Shown in pieces: positions 34,901-46,600 of a stretch of 64,000 bases of DNA (position 1 is its first letter; each line of letters begins with the position of its first letter). The DNA lies in NCBI RefSeq assembly GCF_002078875.1, contig NC_034420.1, forward strand, positions 2,422,519 to 2,486,518, written 5' to 3'. Source of the stretch: Numida meleagris (taxonomy: Eukaryota > Chordata > Aves > Galliformes > Numididae). A program made the translations under genes and the position numbers. The notes below the pieces were generated by a model. That model did no database searches, was not told where the DNA came from, and was given only the letters and a program-made list of their open reading frames with translations.

Positions 34901-37619
34901 TCTTCCTTGTGTGATGAACAAGCTGCTCTAATGACCGCTGCTATGCCCTGTTCTCTTCACTAATAATACTAATAATACAGATCATGTATCACTGCTGCTC
35001 AGACATAACTGGTGGAGATGGTGCTGGGGAGTGTCCCTTCTTCTGCTCAGACCCTCTCAGAGGTTGTGTGCCCATGAGCCTGGCCCTCCGCGGACCACGC
35101 CTGCTGCCTTCATCTTCTGCAATGCATAGTAGTGACATCTGTGCACCAAAGGTGGTTTATTGCTCTAGGTAAGTGAAATAACAACAGCGGAAACCACAGC
35201 CTTCCCTTGGGTTCTGCTTGTTTGGCAACTCCCAAACCACAGAGCCTGTTTTGAGAGGGAGGATTTGGAAACCCTCAAGAAGAGCTGAAGGTGGGAGCTG
35301 GCTGGAGTGGGGGCTCCTGGGCACAGATGGAAAGTCTGGCAGGAGCAGAACTGCCAGGAGCTGCCTGCGAATGGGGACGGGCAAGGGGAGATGGGGTCAG
35401 AGAGGTCCTGGAGGGTGGAGCACGTCCCAGGAGGGAGGTCACGTCCAAGAGAGCAGCTCTCAGTAATGATTGATGAATTATGTTGCTTAGTGCAGCACAG
35501 ATAACAGATAACAGAGGCTGGGGCTGTCTCTGATTCAGGTTTCCTTACTCTGAGCTTTTTGCAGAGCACCTTTTATTGCCTTGTCTACTGCCAAACAAAT
35601 GGATAAATAGCCCTGTGCCTCTCCCCCAGGCCTTCTTATCATCAGGGTGTGAGTAAGCCCTGGTGCTTGGATCCAAACTCACATTCCCAGCCTCCTGGGA
35701 TGCCCATCACACAATCTTGTTCAGATCTACACACGTCCTCAGGACCTGAGTGTGCCCCTCTAGGCTGTCCCATGGGCCCCATGGTGATTTCCATGGGAGA
35801 CCCTCGAGCCATCCTTCAGCGAGTCCTCCCATCGCCAGGGTAACCTGGGCTCTGATGAACTCTGCAGTCAGAGAGCCACCTCAAAAATGGAAGGAGATTC
35901 TCAAGTGTAGCAGGGTCCTTCCGAACTTCAGATGCAATAAATGATTAGATGTTAATTCTGTCTCCAAGTGGTGGAGGTGATGCAGCCTTTGACCAGAGGC
36001 ACTGAGCTGAACAAACCTGCTGCAAAGAACCAAGCACGAAGGACATGTTGCTTGAATTTAACAAGACAAGACAAGAGCTGTCCTCATCCACTCGCACCCT
36101 TCTGGGCTTTGCTGACGGCACAGCACATATGAGAGCACCGTCTGTTATTCCAGCACAGCAGTCAGCAACAAGACCTCAACCTCAGTGTGCTAGATAAAGC
36201 ATCTTGAGGCTTGTGAAGAAGTTATGTAGATGAATGATAACAGTCAAGATTAGACAACCGCAACTCTGTAAACATGCTGCTGCTGCTGGCTCGCAGCTCT
36301 GCGAGGGTGACCGCCAAGCTCCATGCACTCCTGGAGCTGCCAGTTCCCCAACCACAGCTCCACAAGCTAGTGGGACTGCCACTTCTCCAGCCACCTGCTC
36401 ACAGCCAAGCAGCAGCATGTTGCAAGCGTACCTCCCCGCTTGCCCTGCTTGCCTTGCAGAGTCAAGGTGCTCACTAGAGGCCTTGCTGCAGAAACTGCCT
36501 TCTGCTTGGAAAATGAAACCTCCCAGTCCCTTCCCATCAGCTCAGAGATCAGGGCTGCCCATGGATGTATCAGCCACCCCAACAGAGTTGAAGCTCCTAC
36601 TCCTCTAGACCCAGCATGAAAGGCCTCTCCTCTTGAGGCAGCACTACCCATCGGGCACTTTTCCTGGGCATTACCACTCGTAATTGAAAGGGCAAGAAGG
36701 GCTGAGTATAATGAGCGTGCTCCTTGCTCCACCAGACTCCAGTGATTTTAACACAGGTCTTCGGATTTCCTGGCAATTTGCCCATTTGTAGGAGTGTCAC
36801 AGCACAAAAGTTGGTCATAGCAAGCCAATGGATACAGAGGAGGGGCCAGAAGCAGGTTCCTCCCACACTGCAAGCAGTGAAATTAATAAAGCACCTACAA
36901 AACTTGCTGCTCTTCAGCCGCAGACCAGCCCTGGGCAGGGGCACAGCAGCTGAGTTTGTGTGCTCCCATCAGGGACACGCAGGGCTGCAGCCACGCTCGG
37001 GCACGTAGCTCCCGTCACACGTCTGGGCCAAGGAGCCAGAAGTCAGGAGCTCCTGACCCAATGCAAGAAGTGCCAAGCATTCTCCATCCCTTCCAAAGGA
37101 AACAGTGGAGTCAGCACAATCCTACCTACGCTCGGACTCCACCGAGGCAGCTCAGGATTGGAAAATCCCATTACTACCTGTTGAGACACCGTTAAACAAT
37201 TTCCCAGCCTCGCCATGTGACCACGCACGGGCTACACGGGAGCCCAGGCTTTACCAGTACCTTCACACTTCCAAAATGTGTCTGCTGGGTCACGTGGAGG
37301 CTTTCCAAACCCCTTAAATCCACCCGACAAATGCACCTTTCCAGTCCAAGCCAGCAGACCAGTTGGGAAGGGAGCACTCAGCACCACCTCCGACCACGTG
37401 TGCTCCTCACCTGGGTTTCTTTGGCCTCCTGCAGGCCGGACGGTGAGCATACAGAACATACCATGCAAATCGCTGTGCATCTCCGTGCAAGCTTGGCTTG
37501 TGGAGGAACTCTTCCCAAAGCAAGTATTCCAGGCTCGCATATAAATTAAAGCTCGTAAATCAGTTGAGAAAAAATCTCCTCTATGGCAATGGCCAACTTG
37601 TTAGAAGGGAGCTAAGGGC
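34901..37619. other. Unique non-coding sequence
   Basis: About 2.7 kb without a supported gene. It opens with the short tandem 'actaataatactaataata' (34960-34980) and includes a paired GATA motif (listed separately). Overlapping frames at 36.2-37.5 kb on both strands have no motifs. Confidence 0.6.
35499..35514 (+). promoter_or_regulatory. Tandem GATA-factor motif
   Basis: AGATAACAGATAACAG contains two perfect WGATAR motifs in direct orientation, 8 bases apart from start to start. Paired GATA sites are common in enhancers bound by GATA factors. No supported gene is nearby, and a single pair is weak evidence. Confidence 0.2.
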
Positions 37620-37800
37620 TACAAACGGTTTTCAATGAAGCCTCGCTAGCTGTCAAGAATGCACGAGGCAGCGGCGGTGTTTGGATTGGGAGCGCGAGTC
37701 GGATTTTTCTCCCCTCTTTTGAGGACAATGAAATGTAGCAGCTTTCCTTCCCCTCCGAGCTGCTCGGAGTGACCCGAGCCGGCAGACAACGGCACAGATA
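37620..37800. promoter_or_regulatory. CpG cluster
   Basis: About 13 CpG in 180 bases ('gaggcagcggcggtg', 'gggagcgcgagtcgg', 'cccgagccggcag') at only about 55% GC, so the observed/expected ratio is close to 1. It is followed by AT-rich sequence rich in 'aaataaag' and 'ttttagcg' strings. The abrupt contrast with CpG-poor flanks suggests a germline-unmethylated regulatory element. No gene is recognised. Confidence 0.35.
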
Positions 37801-40800
37801 CAATCTCTGGAAATCATGAAGTGACCAAAGAATGGCTGAGGAGTTCTGAATAACTAAATAAAGTCCTCTGTGTTTTCTTTAGCAAGTAAAGAAAATACTT
37901 TTAGCGTTTTAGTGTGACTTTTGGGGTCAAGGGGGAATCTCGAGTCCAAATACAACAAACCCGTGTGGAAATTGCTGCCAAGAGTCTGATAGCTGGGCTG
38001 GGAGTTTGCCTTGAGGCTCAGATGTGCGAGTGCAGCCCGCTGGAGGCAGGCTGAGCCTGAGTCCTTGCTCAGAGCATGGGAATCTCGGGCACGTCCCCTC
38101 TCCTCGAGCAGCGTGCCCCTCTGCAGCACGGTGCCAGCACCTGGGGCACATCCCAAAACCAGGACTGTGGGTCAGCGCAGCAGCGCTTCCCAGTGCCTGG
38201 TGCAGACAATGTGCCATTAGCAGCACTTTGCAGCGTCATCCTACATTTTTGTTCACTGCCCTTCTAGGAAATACGTTACAACTAAGTGATGTTACTGGGG
38301 TCACAAAGCACAGTGTTCGTGGGTGAGCCAGGAGGCTCAGTAAAGAAATCGGAAAAGAAAATTTCTGATATCTCAGCTTCCTGATCTTTGATGCATTGTA
38401 GTAGCTACAATTGCTGTCTCTACCACACCCCCTTGAAGACTTAACCTTTTCTTTTTTTAACCTCACACTCCTAAAACAGTCAAATCTTCCGGTACCATAT
38501 ATATTATAGAGTAGAAATGTAATTCTGGCTTCAAATGTACATTCAAAAAATCTTCCGTTTTTTTTTTTTTTAGGTTTGCTTAGAGAATAATTGAATACTT
38601 GTGTTAGAACATCACCCCCAGTGCCAATTTCACATACCCCATCTGTCATCATTGGCACAGGTGGAAGGACTCTCCTTCTGCTCCGATGCCATGAAGAGAG
38701 GATCCACGCTGCAGAAGCACACACCCTTGGTTTCTTATTCCAGCATAGGATTGCTGTAGCCACGATGGGCAAAAGAAATAAATGAGGTTGGAGAGAGCTA
38801 ATATCTTCTGCTGGACCAATATAGCCCTCCCAAAAAGCAGGCTAACTTTCAGACACACAAGGTCTTCTTCTGAGTGTTTTTTTGGGATCGTAACAGCCTA
38901 ATGAAAAATATCACCTCTCTCTTCAAAATGGTCTTTCTTATTCACAGCATTCAGCCAAGCGAAATTCAGGTTACAAGAAACATCATTTATGTTTTCTCTT
39001 ATTTTCTTCTGTTACATTGCTGTTTGTGCAAATGGGATGCACCTAGGGTTCTCGCAGCCTTGCCTACCTCATACAAAGATGTACTGCACAGCTTCCTCAC
39101 CAAGCCATCTGCTCTCAGAGAGGAGAAAGCCAACATCTGACATACCACATACCATCAAGCAGCCTCAAAAGGACAGTAGTGGGCAAATGATACCCTGCAT
39201 CTGCTCAGCCCACATTCATTTCCAGCCACCTAAGGTTTGGCTGCAACAGCTCTTCTAAACCCAAATACATATGTTGGCTTAGAGACACCATAGTAAAGTA
39301 GCCTAACAAACCAAAGCAATTGGTTTTAATAAGAATCTTGGCTTGTTTTGACAATGCACTGAATCTTCATGTTGGCACCGTGAATGTTTTTTTAGGAAAA
39401 TGTATGCATCTTTGCAGCTCTCAGCAACTAAATCCTCTCTGCACTTCATGGAAAGGGTTTCCTGGCTATCCGCTTTCTGATGTATTCCAAGTTCCTTGCA
39501 GCTGATCGTTGTCTAGGCTGAAATACTTTAATACGAAGCTCAACTATTTGCCCCCGTTGCGTGCTGTGTGCTGATGGTGTGTGGGGTGCAGGGGTTGCAC
39601 GCCGTGTCCTTCATCCTCCCGCACCTACAGAAGGGGCCGGGGCTGCGGGGACATTTCGGTGCTTTCCTGGAGCGCGTTGTGCAGATGTGTTTGGAACAGC
39701 TACGGAAGCGGCTGTCTCCTGCTACCCGGCCTTATTACAGGCAGTAGCAATGCTCCCAGAGTTCAAAGGCATTTCATGCTCACTGAGCGTTTTTCAGCAA
39801 GAAATCTGAGATTAAATAAACTCCAATCCTCTCTGAGGAGAAAGCAGAAGATGGAGGGAGAGGCGCTGACTCTCGCTGCACAGCATGCATCTTGGTGTAC
39901 CTTGGAAAACACCCAGGCGAGGTGCTCCTCAAGCACACATCTGGCCAGGACATTTCGCTGCTGGGGCCAGGGCTGTGCCTGCTGCTTTTTGAACGTGCCA
40001 AGGATGCCAACCTGCTCAAAACCCAAACAGCACCCAGGATGTTCCCCAGCCTGTGTCCTACCACCTCCATGCTGGCTTCTGCGGGGCCAGGTGAGGCTAC
40101 GTTGGATTTTTCTCTTGTTTTCTGTTGTAAAAGACAGTAAGCTAGATTGTCACCGACAGAAATATTTAACTTTCAGCGAGCATAGGCACATGACTCCCTC
40201 TCCCTAGGAAATGTAACTGCTGACCTGCTCCTTAGCAGCAGCCTACATCCTGCTCTTGTGCTAAGGAAACAGTGCCCAGGGAACGTTTCTGGCCATGGAC
40301 ACAAAGGTATTGCTCAGCCATGTTCAGAGGGCACGAGGAATTGAGTTGTTTGATCTTCCTCCTCTCCCTAATGGCACTGGCTCTGTGGGAGAAAGAAATT
40401 ACTTGAGTCATAGAAGTGACCAAAGTGTCATTCCCAGTGATGGGGATGTTTACCCAGGCTCAGCTGGTCCAGTACTGCCCTTAGCAGACTGCAAGTGTTA
40501 CTCCTTGCACCCTCTGTCCCCCAGTGAGTACCATGGCTGAGGGTGGGCATGGGCTCCACCCAAAGCACCCGAGCTGGGAATGTTTCATCTCTGTGCATCT
40601 GGCAGACTGAGGGCCGGGTGTGAGCACATTCCCCACGACTCGAGGAAGTCCTGTGCTCAGCTTCTGGGGCTGGGTAGGCTTCTCCAGACTCACAGAGGTG
40701 TTGATGCTCCTACAGACTGTGCAGATGTTGTCCAAGAGTACAGGGCATGGAGATCCACACCCTCAGCATGCTTGGCTGCTTCACTCTCATCGGCTTCACC

Positions 40801-43230
40801 GAGACAAAGACATTTAATACTAGTGAGGATCTGGGCCCAGTGCAGTTTGGAAAATCCCGTTAGATACCATTCCTCGTCTTCAGGTGACTAAACACTTCAG
40901 AAATCCAGTCGCAAATGCCCTCAGAGACTGGACAGTCTCCATGTCAGTCTTTTCTGGACTGTCCTGTTAAAGATCACTATTACGGTGCTGGAAAAACCAC
41001 CCAGGTTAGACCTGACCACAAAAAGGCCATCAAACCCCTAAGCTGGGTATGATGCAGAGGTAATTAGCACATATTCTCTGCTGTAGACAATACACTGTGA
41101 GCCCAGGATAGATCTAAAAGCCTGAGAGGCAGACATGGAAGAGTGTTATGTTCTCTGTCTGAGATCCGAATCCCAGGGAGGGTGGAAATAGCAATGTAGG
41201 ACAGCTGTGAGTATGCTTAGTATTAATATCAAATATAATGGTAATTCAAAACAGAATCTTTTGGTACGGATCTGAACTGCACAAGCCAAGTTATGAAATG
41301 ATATTAGCATCTGGATCTGAGAAGCAGCTGAGACTAAGCTGGCCAGCATTTGCCATATGTCTCATCTGCAGAGAATATTTAAGTAAGTAAACACAATGAG
41401 TTAATATAAATGAAATAACTTTGCAAGATAAGCACCACTCTGTGCTAGTAGAATGGCAGATTGTCAGAACGACCACGTTCAATGGAAATTCTGAAAGAAG
41501 AAAATTCAGATGGCACAATACTGGCGTTTCAACTGGCTAGATAGCATAGCTCAGAATGGTGAACATTTACAATGATTCTTATCTGCTGGCAGGTGAGAGA
41601 ATCCCATTGCTGTTGCCAAAGCCTTAACTCATCAGAAAATCAGTGGTTCTTTCTTGGAAACATGAGCTAAAACCTTTCACAGACCTTCCAGCTACATCCC
41701 TGCTTAGGGAAAAGGGGCTATAATTTTAAGAGCATCAAAGGTATAGAAAGTCGTGCTGCTTTCCAGTAATTCCCTGACAACACCTAGAGGGTGAAACAAA
41801 CCTGCTGGTGGTCTGATCTGAACTGAAGAAAAAAAATCTTAAATGCTGATTCTGGGAAATAAATTATTCCCTAAAAACAATCCAGAGAGATCCAGTGTCT
41901 TCATTTCATTTTGACTTGTGCAACTATCTGAATGACTCCAGTGAGGAATTAACCTAGAGAGGATTTCAGTATTTGGCCCAAGATAAACTCTTCAGGGACT
42001 GCCATGGTTCAGGCTTTTTCTTAATAAGTCTCTCTCCTTTGAACAGCGGATCAAGGCTTGAGCACTGGGTCAATGGCATCCAGTTGCTTGGCCATGTGCA
42101 CAGGCTCCTAAACACATCCAGCCTCCCAAGGCAGTATGCTCTGATGCTGAGTCACATTCCTTTATTGATGAAGAAGAGAGAAAACTATTAATTGCATACC
42201 AAGGACATTTTCTACACAGGAAACTGGTAAGCTCAGCACTGCCTTAGAAGATGTCAATGGTATCATCCTAATAGGCTCTGGCAATTCCGTGTGCCATCAG
42301 TTCATCAGCCCCAGCTTTTTTTACTTTGACTGGTACAAAATGTTTCTGAAAACTGACACTGCTAATAACAATAGGTGCCCAAAGTGATCACTTGCAGTTA
42401 GTTTTAGGAAAGTTCAAAGACTGGGTTTATTTTGGCTCTCCAAACTGGAGCATGTAACATTCTTTTAATTTAGAACAGGACCTTGCTTCAGCTCTCCTTG
42501 GATGGATACAAACTGGTCCTAAGGATGTATGAGCTGAGTGGCCTGGGCCCTGTTCTTGTTCACTCCCCTTTTGCACAGGATACCAATGAACTGGCTGTTC
42601 AGAAGAATCAAACTGCCTGCATTCAGGTTTCAGGGGTTTGGAGTTAGCTCAAACAGGTGCAAAATCCCCACAAAGCATTAGGGGGATCCACAAAAGCAAA
42701 TCATACCTGAACAATCAATATAACTTTTTCCTTGCCCCTTCCATACAATTTGTGAACGAAGTTAAATTTTGTATAGGCTGATTATGCCTAGTGGATTAAA
42801 TGGTTGTGGTGCTTAGTGGGTAAAAGCTGGAGGATTCAGTATGAAGGAAGGAGACTGCACAAATGGACTGGTCTGCAGTTCCAGCCCTCTTTCCCAAACA
42901 GCCCATAGTAAGGCAGAAGAGCTCTGTGCTGCTTGTCATTCACTTCACCACATCTTCCCAGTTCTCCTCACTCCTGTGCAATTACATTAAGGTTCCAAAC
43001 CCACAGTAACTGACCTCAAAGGTCATGTGTGCCTCTGCCACCGACCTGAAGAGGCAAAGAATGCTGAGTGGTAATTTTTTAGTGATATGGGAAAGTGTAA
43101 AATACATTCTCGTGCATGAAAGCAAAGAGTGAAGCAGCTTGAACCAACGAGAAGGAGCAATCAGCCCAAGAGCACAAACACACAGAAATATGATGGGTAT
43201 GAAATCATTCGGAGCCAATCAGTAAGCTCC
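37801..43230. other. Unique non-coding sequence
   Basis: About 5.4 kb with no supported gene or transposon. An 8-base inverted repeat (GGACAGTC at 40930-40937 and GACTGTCC at 40957-40964) is the only structural item noted. The 208-codon plus-strand frame at 39581-40207 starts at GTG and has no known motif. Confidence 0.6.
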
Positions 43231-43670
43231 CAACTTCTAAAGCAATTTCATAATTGAGTAATGGGACACAGCAGGGTCTGAACTATTGTGTATTATAATC
43301 TGAATGGAATGCTGTGAGAAGGCTCGAGCAATCTGATCGCACCGAGCCCTTGCTCACCAGAAATGCCTTTGACATATTTCCTTAAAGCGCAGCAACGAGA
43401 GTGAAGTAACTGCTTGTTAATGACACCCCGATGGGTTGTCTGCAGCGCTGAAACTGAGATAGCAGAGATTGGAAAGCCTGTGCCTCTCCTTGGCTGGAGT
43501 TAACACACCAGCCCCCACAGACTGCCCACCCACTTCAACCTTAATCGCTGGCGTGCCTGTACAATCACCAGTTTCACTTCACTACATATTTCCTCCCCCA
43601 GAGCTTCACTTATAAAGCAGGAGGCACTAATAATCTGCGATGATCCCGCGCCAGCCTCCTGTCATGGCTT
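43231..43670. promoter_or_regulatory. Candidate regulatory block with TATA-like motif
   Basis: This stretch mixes AT-rich strings ('cataattgagtaatggg', 'gtgtattataatctg') with clustered CpG ('ctgatcgcaccgagccc', 'aaagcgcagcaacgagag') and ends in a TATAAAGC motif at 43611-43618. It has the texture of conserved non-coding DNA. A 130-codon frame follows at 43672, but it starts at GTG and is not supported as a gene. Conservation could not be tested. Confidence 0.2.
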
Positions 43671-46600
43671 AGTGCTCTGTGGCTGGAGCACACTGCAGAG
43701 CCATGGCTATCTGCACAGCCTCACAGGCAGGCCTCATTCCCCTTCTATTTTCCAGACCTTCCTTGGATGTGCATGCTTTAACTCCACCAAAAAGTTCTCA
43801 GCTCCCTCTGTATTTAAGGACATCACCCTCTACTTGCAGGCAAGCCTGGAAGGAGCCAAAAGCCTGGATTTGGAAGTGCTTGGTAGCAAGGCAGCAGGGG
43901 TGGTTTGGGATCCGAACTCCAGGATGTGTTGCAGGACCTTGGTCTGCTGGGACATGAAAGCTGACATGTCCTCCATGCTCAGTGTACGTGAGCGTAGATA
44001 TCCCCCATTACCTGAGGGAGAGAATGAGAAGGGCAGAAGCGCAAAAACTCATGAATTGAGATAAAGACAGTTTGATAAATAAAGTGAAAGCTGTGCACAC
44101 AAGCAAAGCAAAGTAAGGAATTTATTCCCTCTTTCCCACCAACAGACAGGTGTTCAGCCACTGCCAGGGAAGCTGGGTGCCATCACATGTCACGGGGACT
44201 TGGGAAAACAAACACACTCTGACCATCCATCCCCTCTTCCTCCTTCTTTCCACGAGCTGTTATTGCTGAGCACAACATCTCATGGGATGGGATATCCCTT
44301 TGGCCAGCAGAGATCAGCTTTCCTCTCTGCATCCCCTCCCAGCTCCTTGTGCACCCCAGCCTGCTCGGTGCACAAGCACTGCTCAGCAACAGCTAAAACA
44401 GTGTGTGTTATCTGCACTGTTTTGGTCACAAATCCTAAACAGGGCACCATACAAGGTGCTGGGAAGAAAATTAGCTTGGCAAACTCAGTACAACAGAGCC
44501 CTGGCTGACCCAGGCTGGATGAGAGCAGCCTGGAGGTCTGCTCTCAAATCCCCCAACTGCTGCTCTCAGAAATGACCACTCTTATTCACCAGTGTATGAT
44601 TTACTGTCTGGAAAGGGAATGATGGTGCAATGCCAATGAGCCCACAGGGACCATCTTCCCTTCATGGCATCTCTGTGACATTAACCTTGACCAGGTTAGC
44701 TGAAGTCAGCTGTGTCCCCTGCATAGTTACCTCCTGCCTCCTCGCAGGAGCTGCAAAATGTCACTGCAGTTAGGTTGTGGCTGGCAAGCAGTCTGACGTG
44801 TTCTGCTAGCCAAGGCCCCCTTGGAAAGTTCCATAAGAATGAGGGAGATTTTGAAAGTGCCAGAGGGCTCATGGAGAACAAGAGATGGGGACAGTTGGAA
44901 GACTCATGCTTGCAGAATCAGACGTTCCAAGGGATGGTGCCTAAAGATACAGCCTCCAGCTCATCAGTCATATAAGACTTCCAGCCGTCAAAACAGCAAG
45001 GTGAGACAGCCCACCAGGAAAAAAAGAATTAGTGAGCTGAAAAATGACCAAAAATGGGGTTGCAAGACAATACCAGAGCTTTCTAGGGTGGCACACACTG
45101 GTCTGGATGGCCCAGGAGCTCCATTCCCCACAGGTCCCAGCAAGGCCCTTTCACTGGCATGGGTGGGAGCTGTGGGCCAGGTCCTCTCACATGTCTGGGT
45201 ACTCAGTTCCTTCTGACTGCTCCAAGGGTTTGGAGTTAACAGTAAAGCCAATCAGTACAATTAAAGCTGGGAAGAGCAGAACTGGCGTAGGAGCCTGGCA
45301 AGAAAGTGGTGACTGTACTTAGAAATTGGGAAAGCGCTCTAAATATAATGTATTCCACATAATTTAAGTCCTGTACATACAAGGCTGTCCTGTCTCCTCT
45401 GCCCAAGAAGATGATTTTACAAAACCTTTTAACCTCTATAACCTGCTATAAGAGTTCTGAGTTTACAAGGATGCTGCCCGAAGCTGACTTGTGCTTGTCA
45501 ATGGAGGGTGCTGGCAATTAATTGTTCTTCAAATTGACCAATTCTGAGACCAGTATTGAAGCACAACGGGTACCTACACCAGGGTGCAAGAGTGGGAGAA
45601 ACCTGTTCCTGAGAAGAAGACACCGCACGGGCCACCCTGGGCTCCCTCTGACTTTAGATGGACTTTAATCAGGCCCATGTGAGCTGTGTGCACGCACGCA
45701 AGGCAGTCTGGATTTGGACTATCAAACACTCACAACAAACAACTCACTAATAAGCTGCAGACCAAGACTTTCTTTTTTCAGAGATTATTCAATAAATATT
45801 TCCAAATAAGAAGTTTCTACGGGAAAAATCCAGCCCTTTCCTACAGACAGCTCGCATTCCGGAAAAAAGGCAACATTGCTCACATAAATTATTCATCACA
45901 AATTACTCACCCAGTTCTTGCAGCCAGTGGTGCTTTTCCTCTACCTGGAGCTGCAGAAAAGCTGTTGTGTCCTTTCAGAGAGAGGGGAAGGGTCATCTCA
46001 ACCAGCTGTGGGACATTCGGCCAAGCAGAGCAGCTCATGACACCTCCTAATACGGACACAGTGTTTGCCATGGGAGCTGCTTGCTGTCAGGATGCTGGGT
46101 GTCCCCCTCCCTCATCCAGCCGGGCACACCTGGGTAAGCAGTGCTGACTTGGGTGAGGAGGCAGCTTCCACGCTCAGCTAAGCCGAGTTGGATGGCGTGG
46201 TGATGAGGGTAACGTGAGAGCCATGGCGGGAGGAGGCATGGTTCTCACATTTGCAGTGCACTGCCAAGTGAAAGAAGGGTTCACTATGAGACAACCTGTG
46301 GCTGGGAAAGGGACTAGCTCCGCTCTTGGCTGCTTGTTGAATATTTTGCAATATTAGTAAAACCAATGAGTCCATCTTTTGCAAGACAAGTTTTAATTTC
46401 TCCAGCAAACTCAGCAGCAGACAGTCATGCCAAGACAGGCACTCGGTACAGCTTCTTCAGAGCTTTGAATCTGCAGGAGAACACACAGGTATAACCAAAA
46501 TAAACAAGAAAAGTAAAACTTACAGCACAGCCTGCATGGAGGCATGCAGGGAGGAACTAGAGGCATTGCACAAGTGTGTGGTCAAAAACCTCGCCAGCAT

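Noticed and set aside
39581..40207. 208-codon plus-strand open frame
   Set aside because: It starts at GTG, has irregular Cys/Ser-rich composition and no family resemblance, and minus-strand frames overlap it.
40930..40964. 8-base inverted repeat GGACAGTC/GACTGTCC
   Set aside because: The short stem with a 19-base loop does not extend, and it shows no sign of being a microRNA hairpin.
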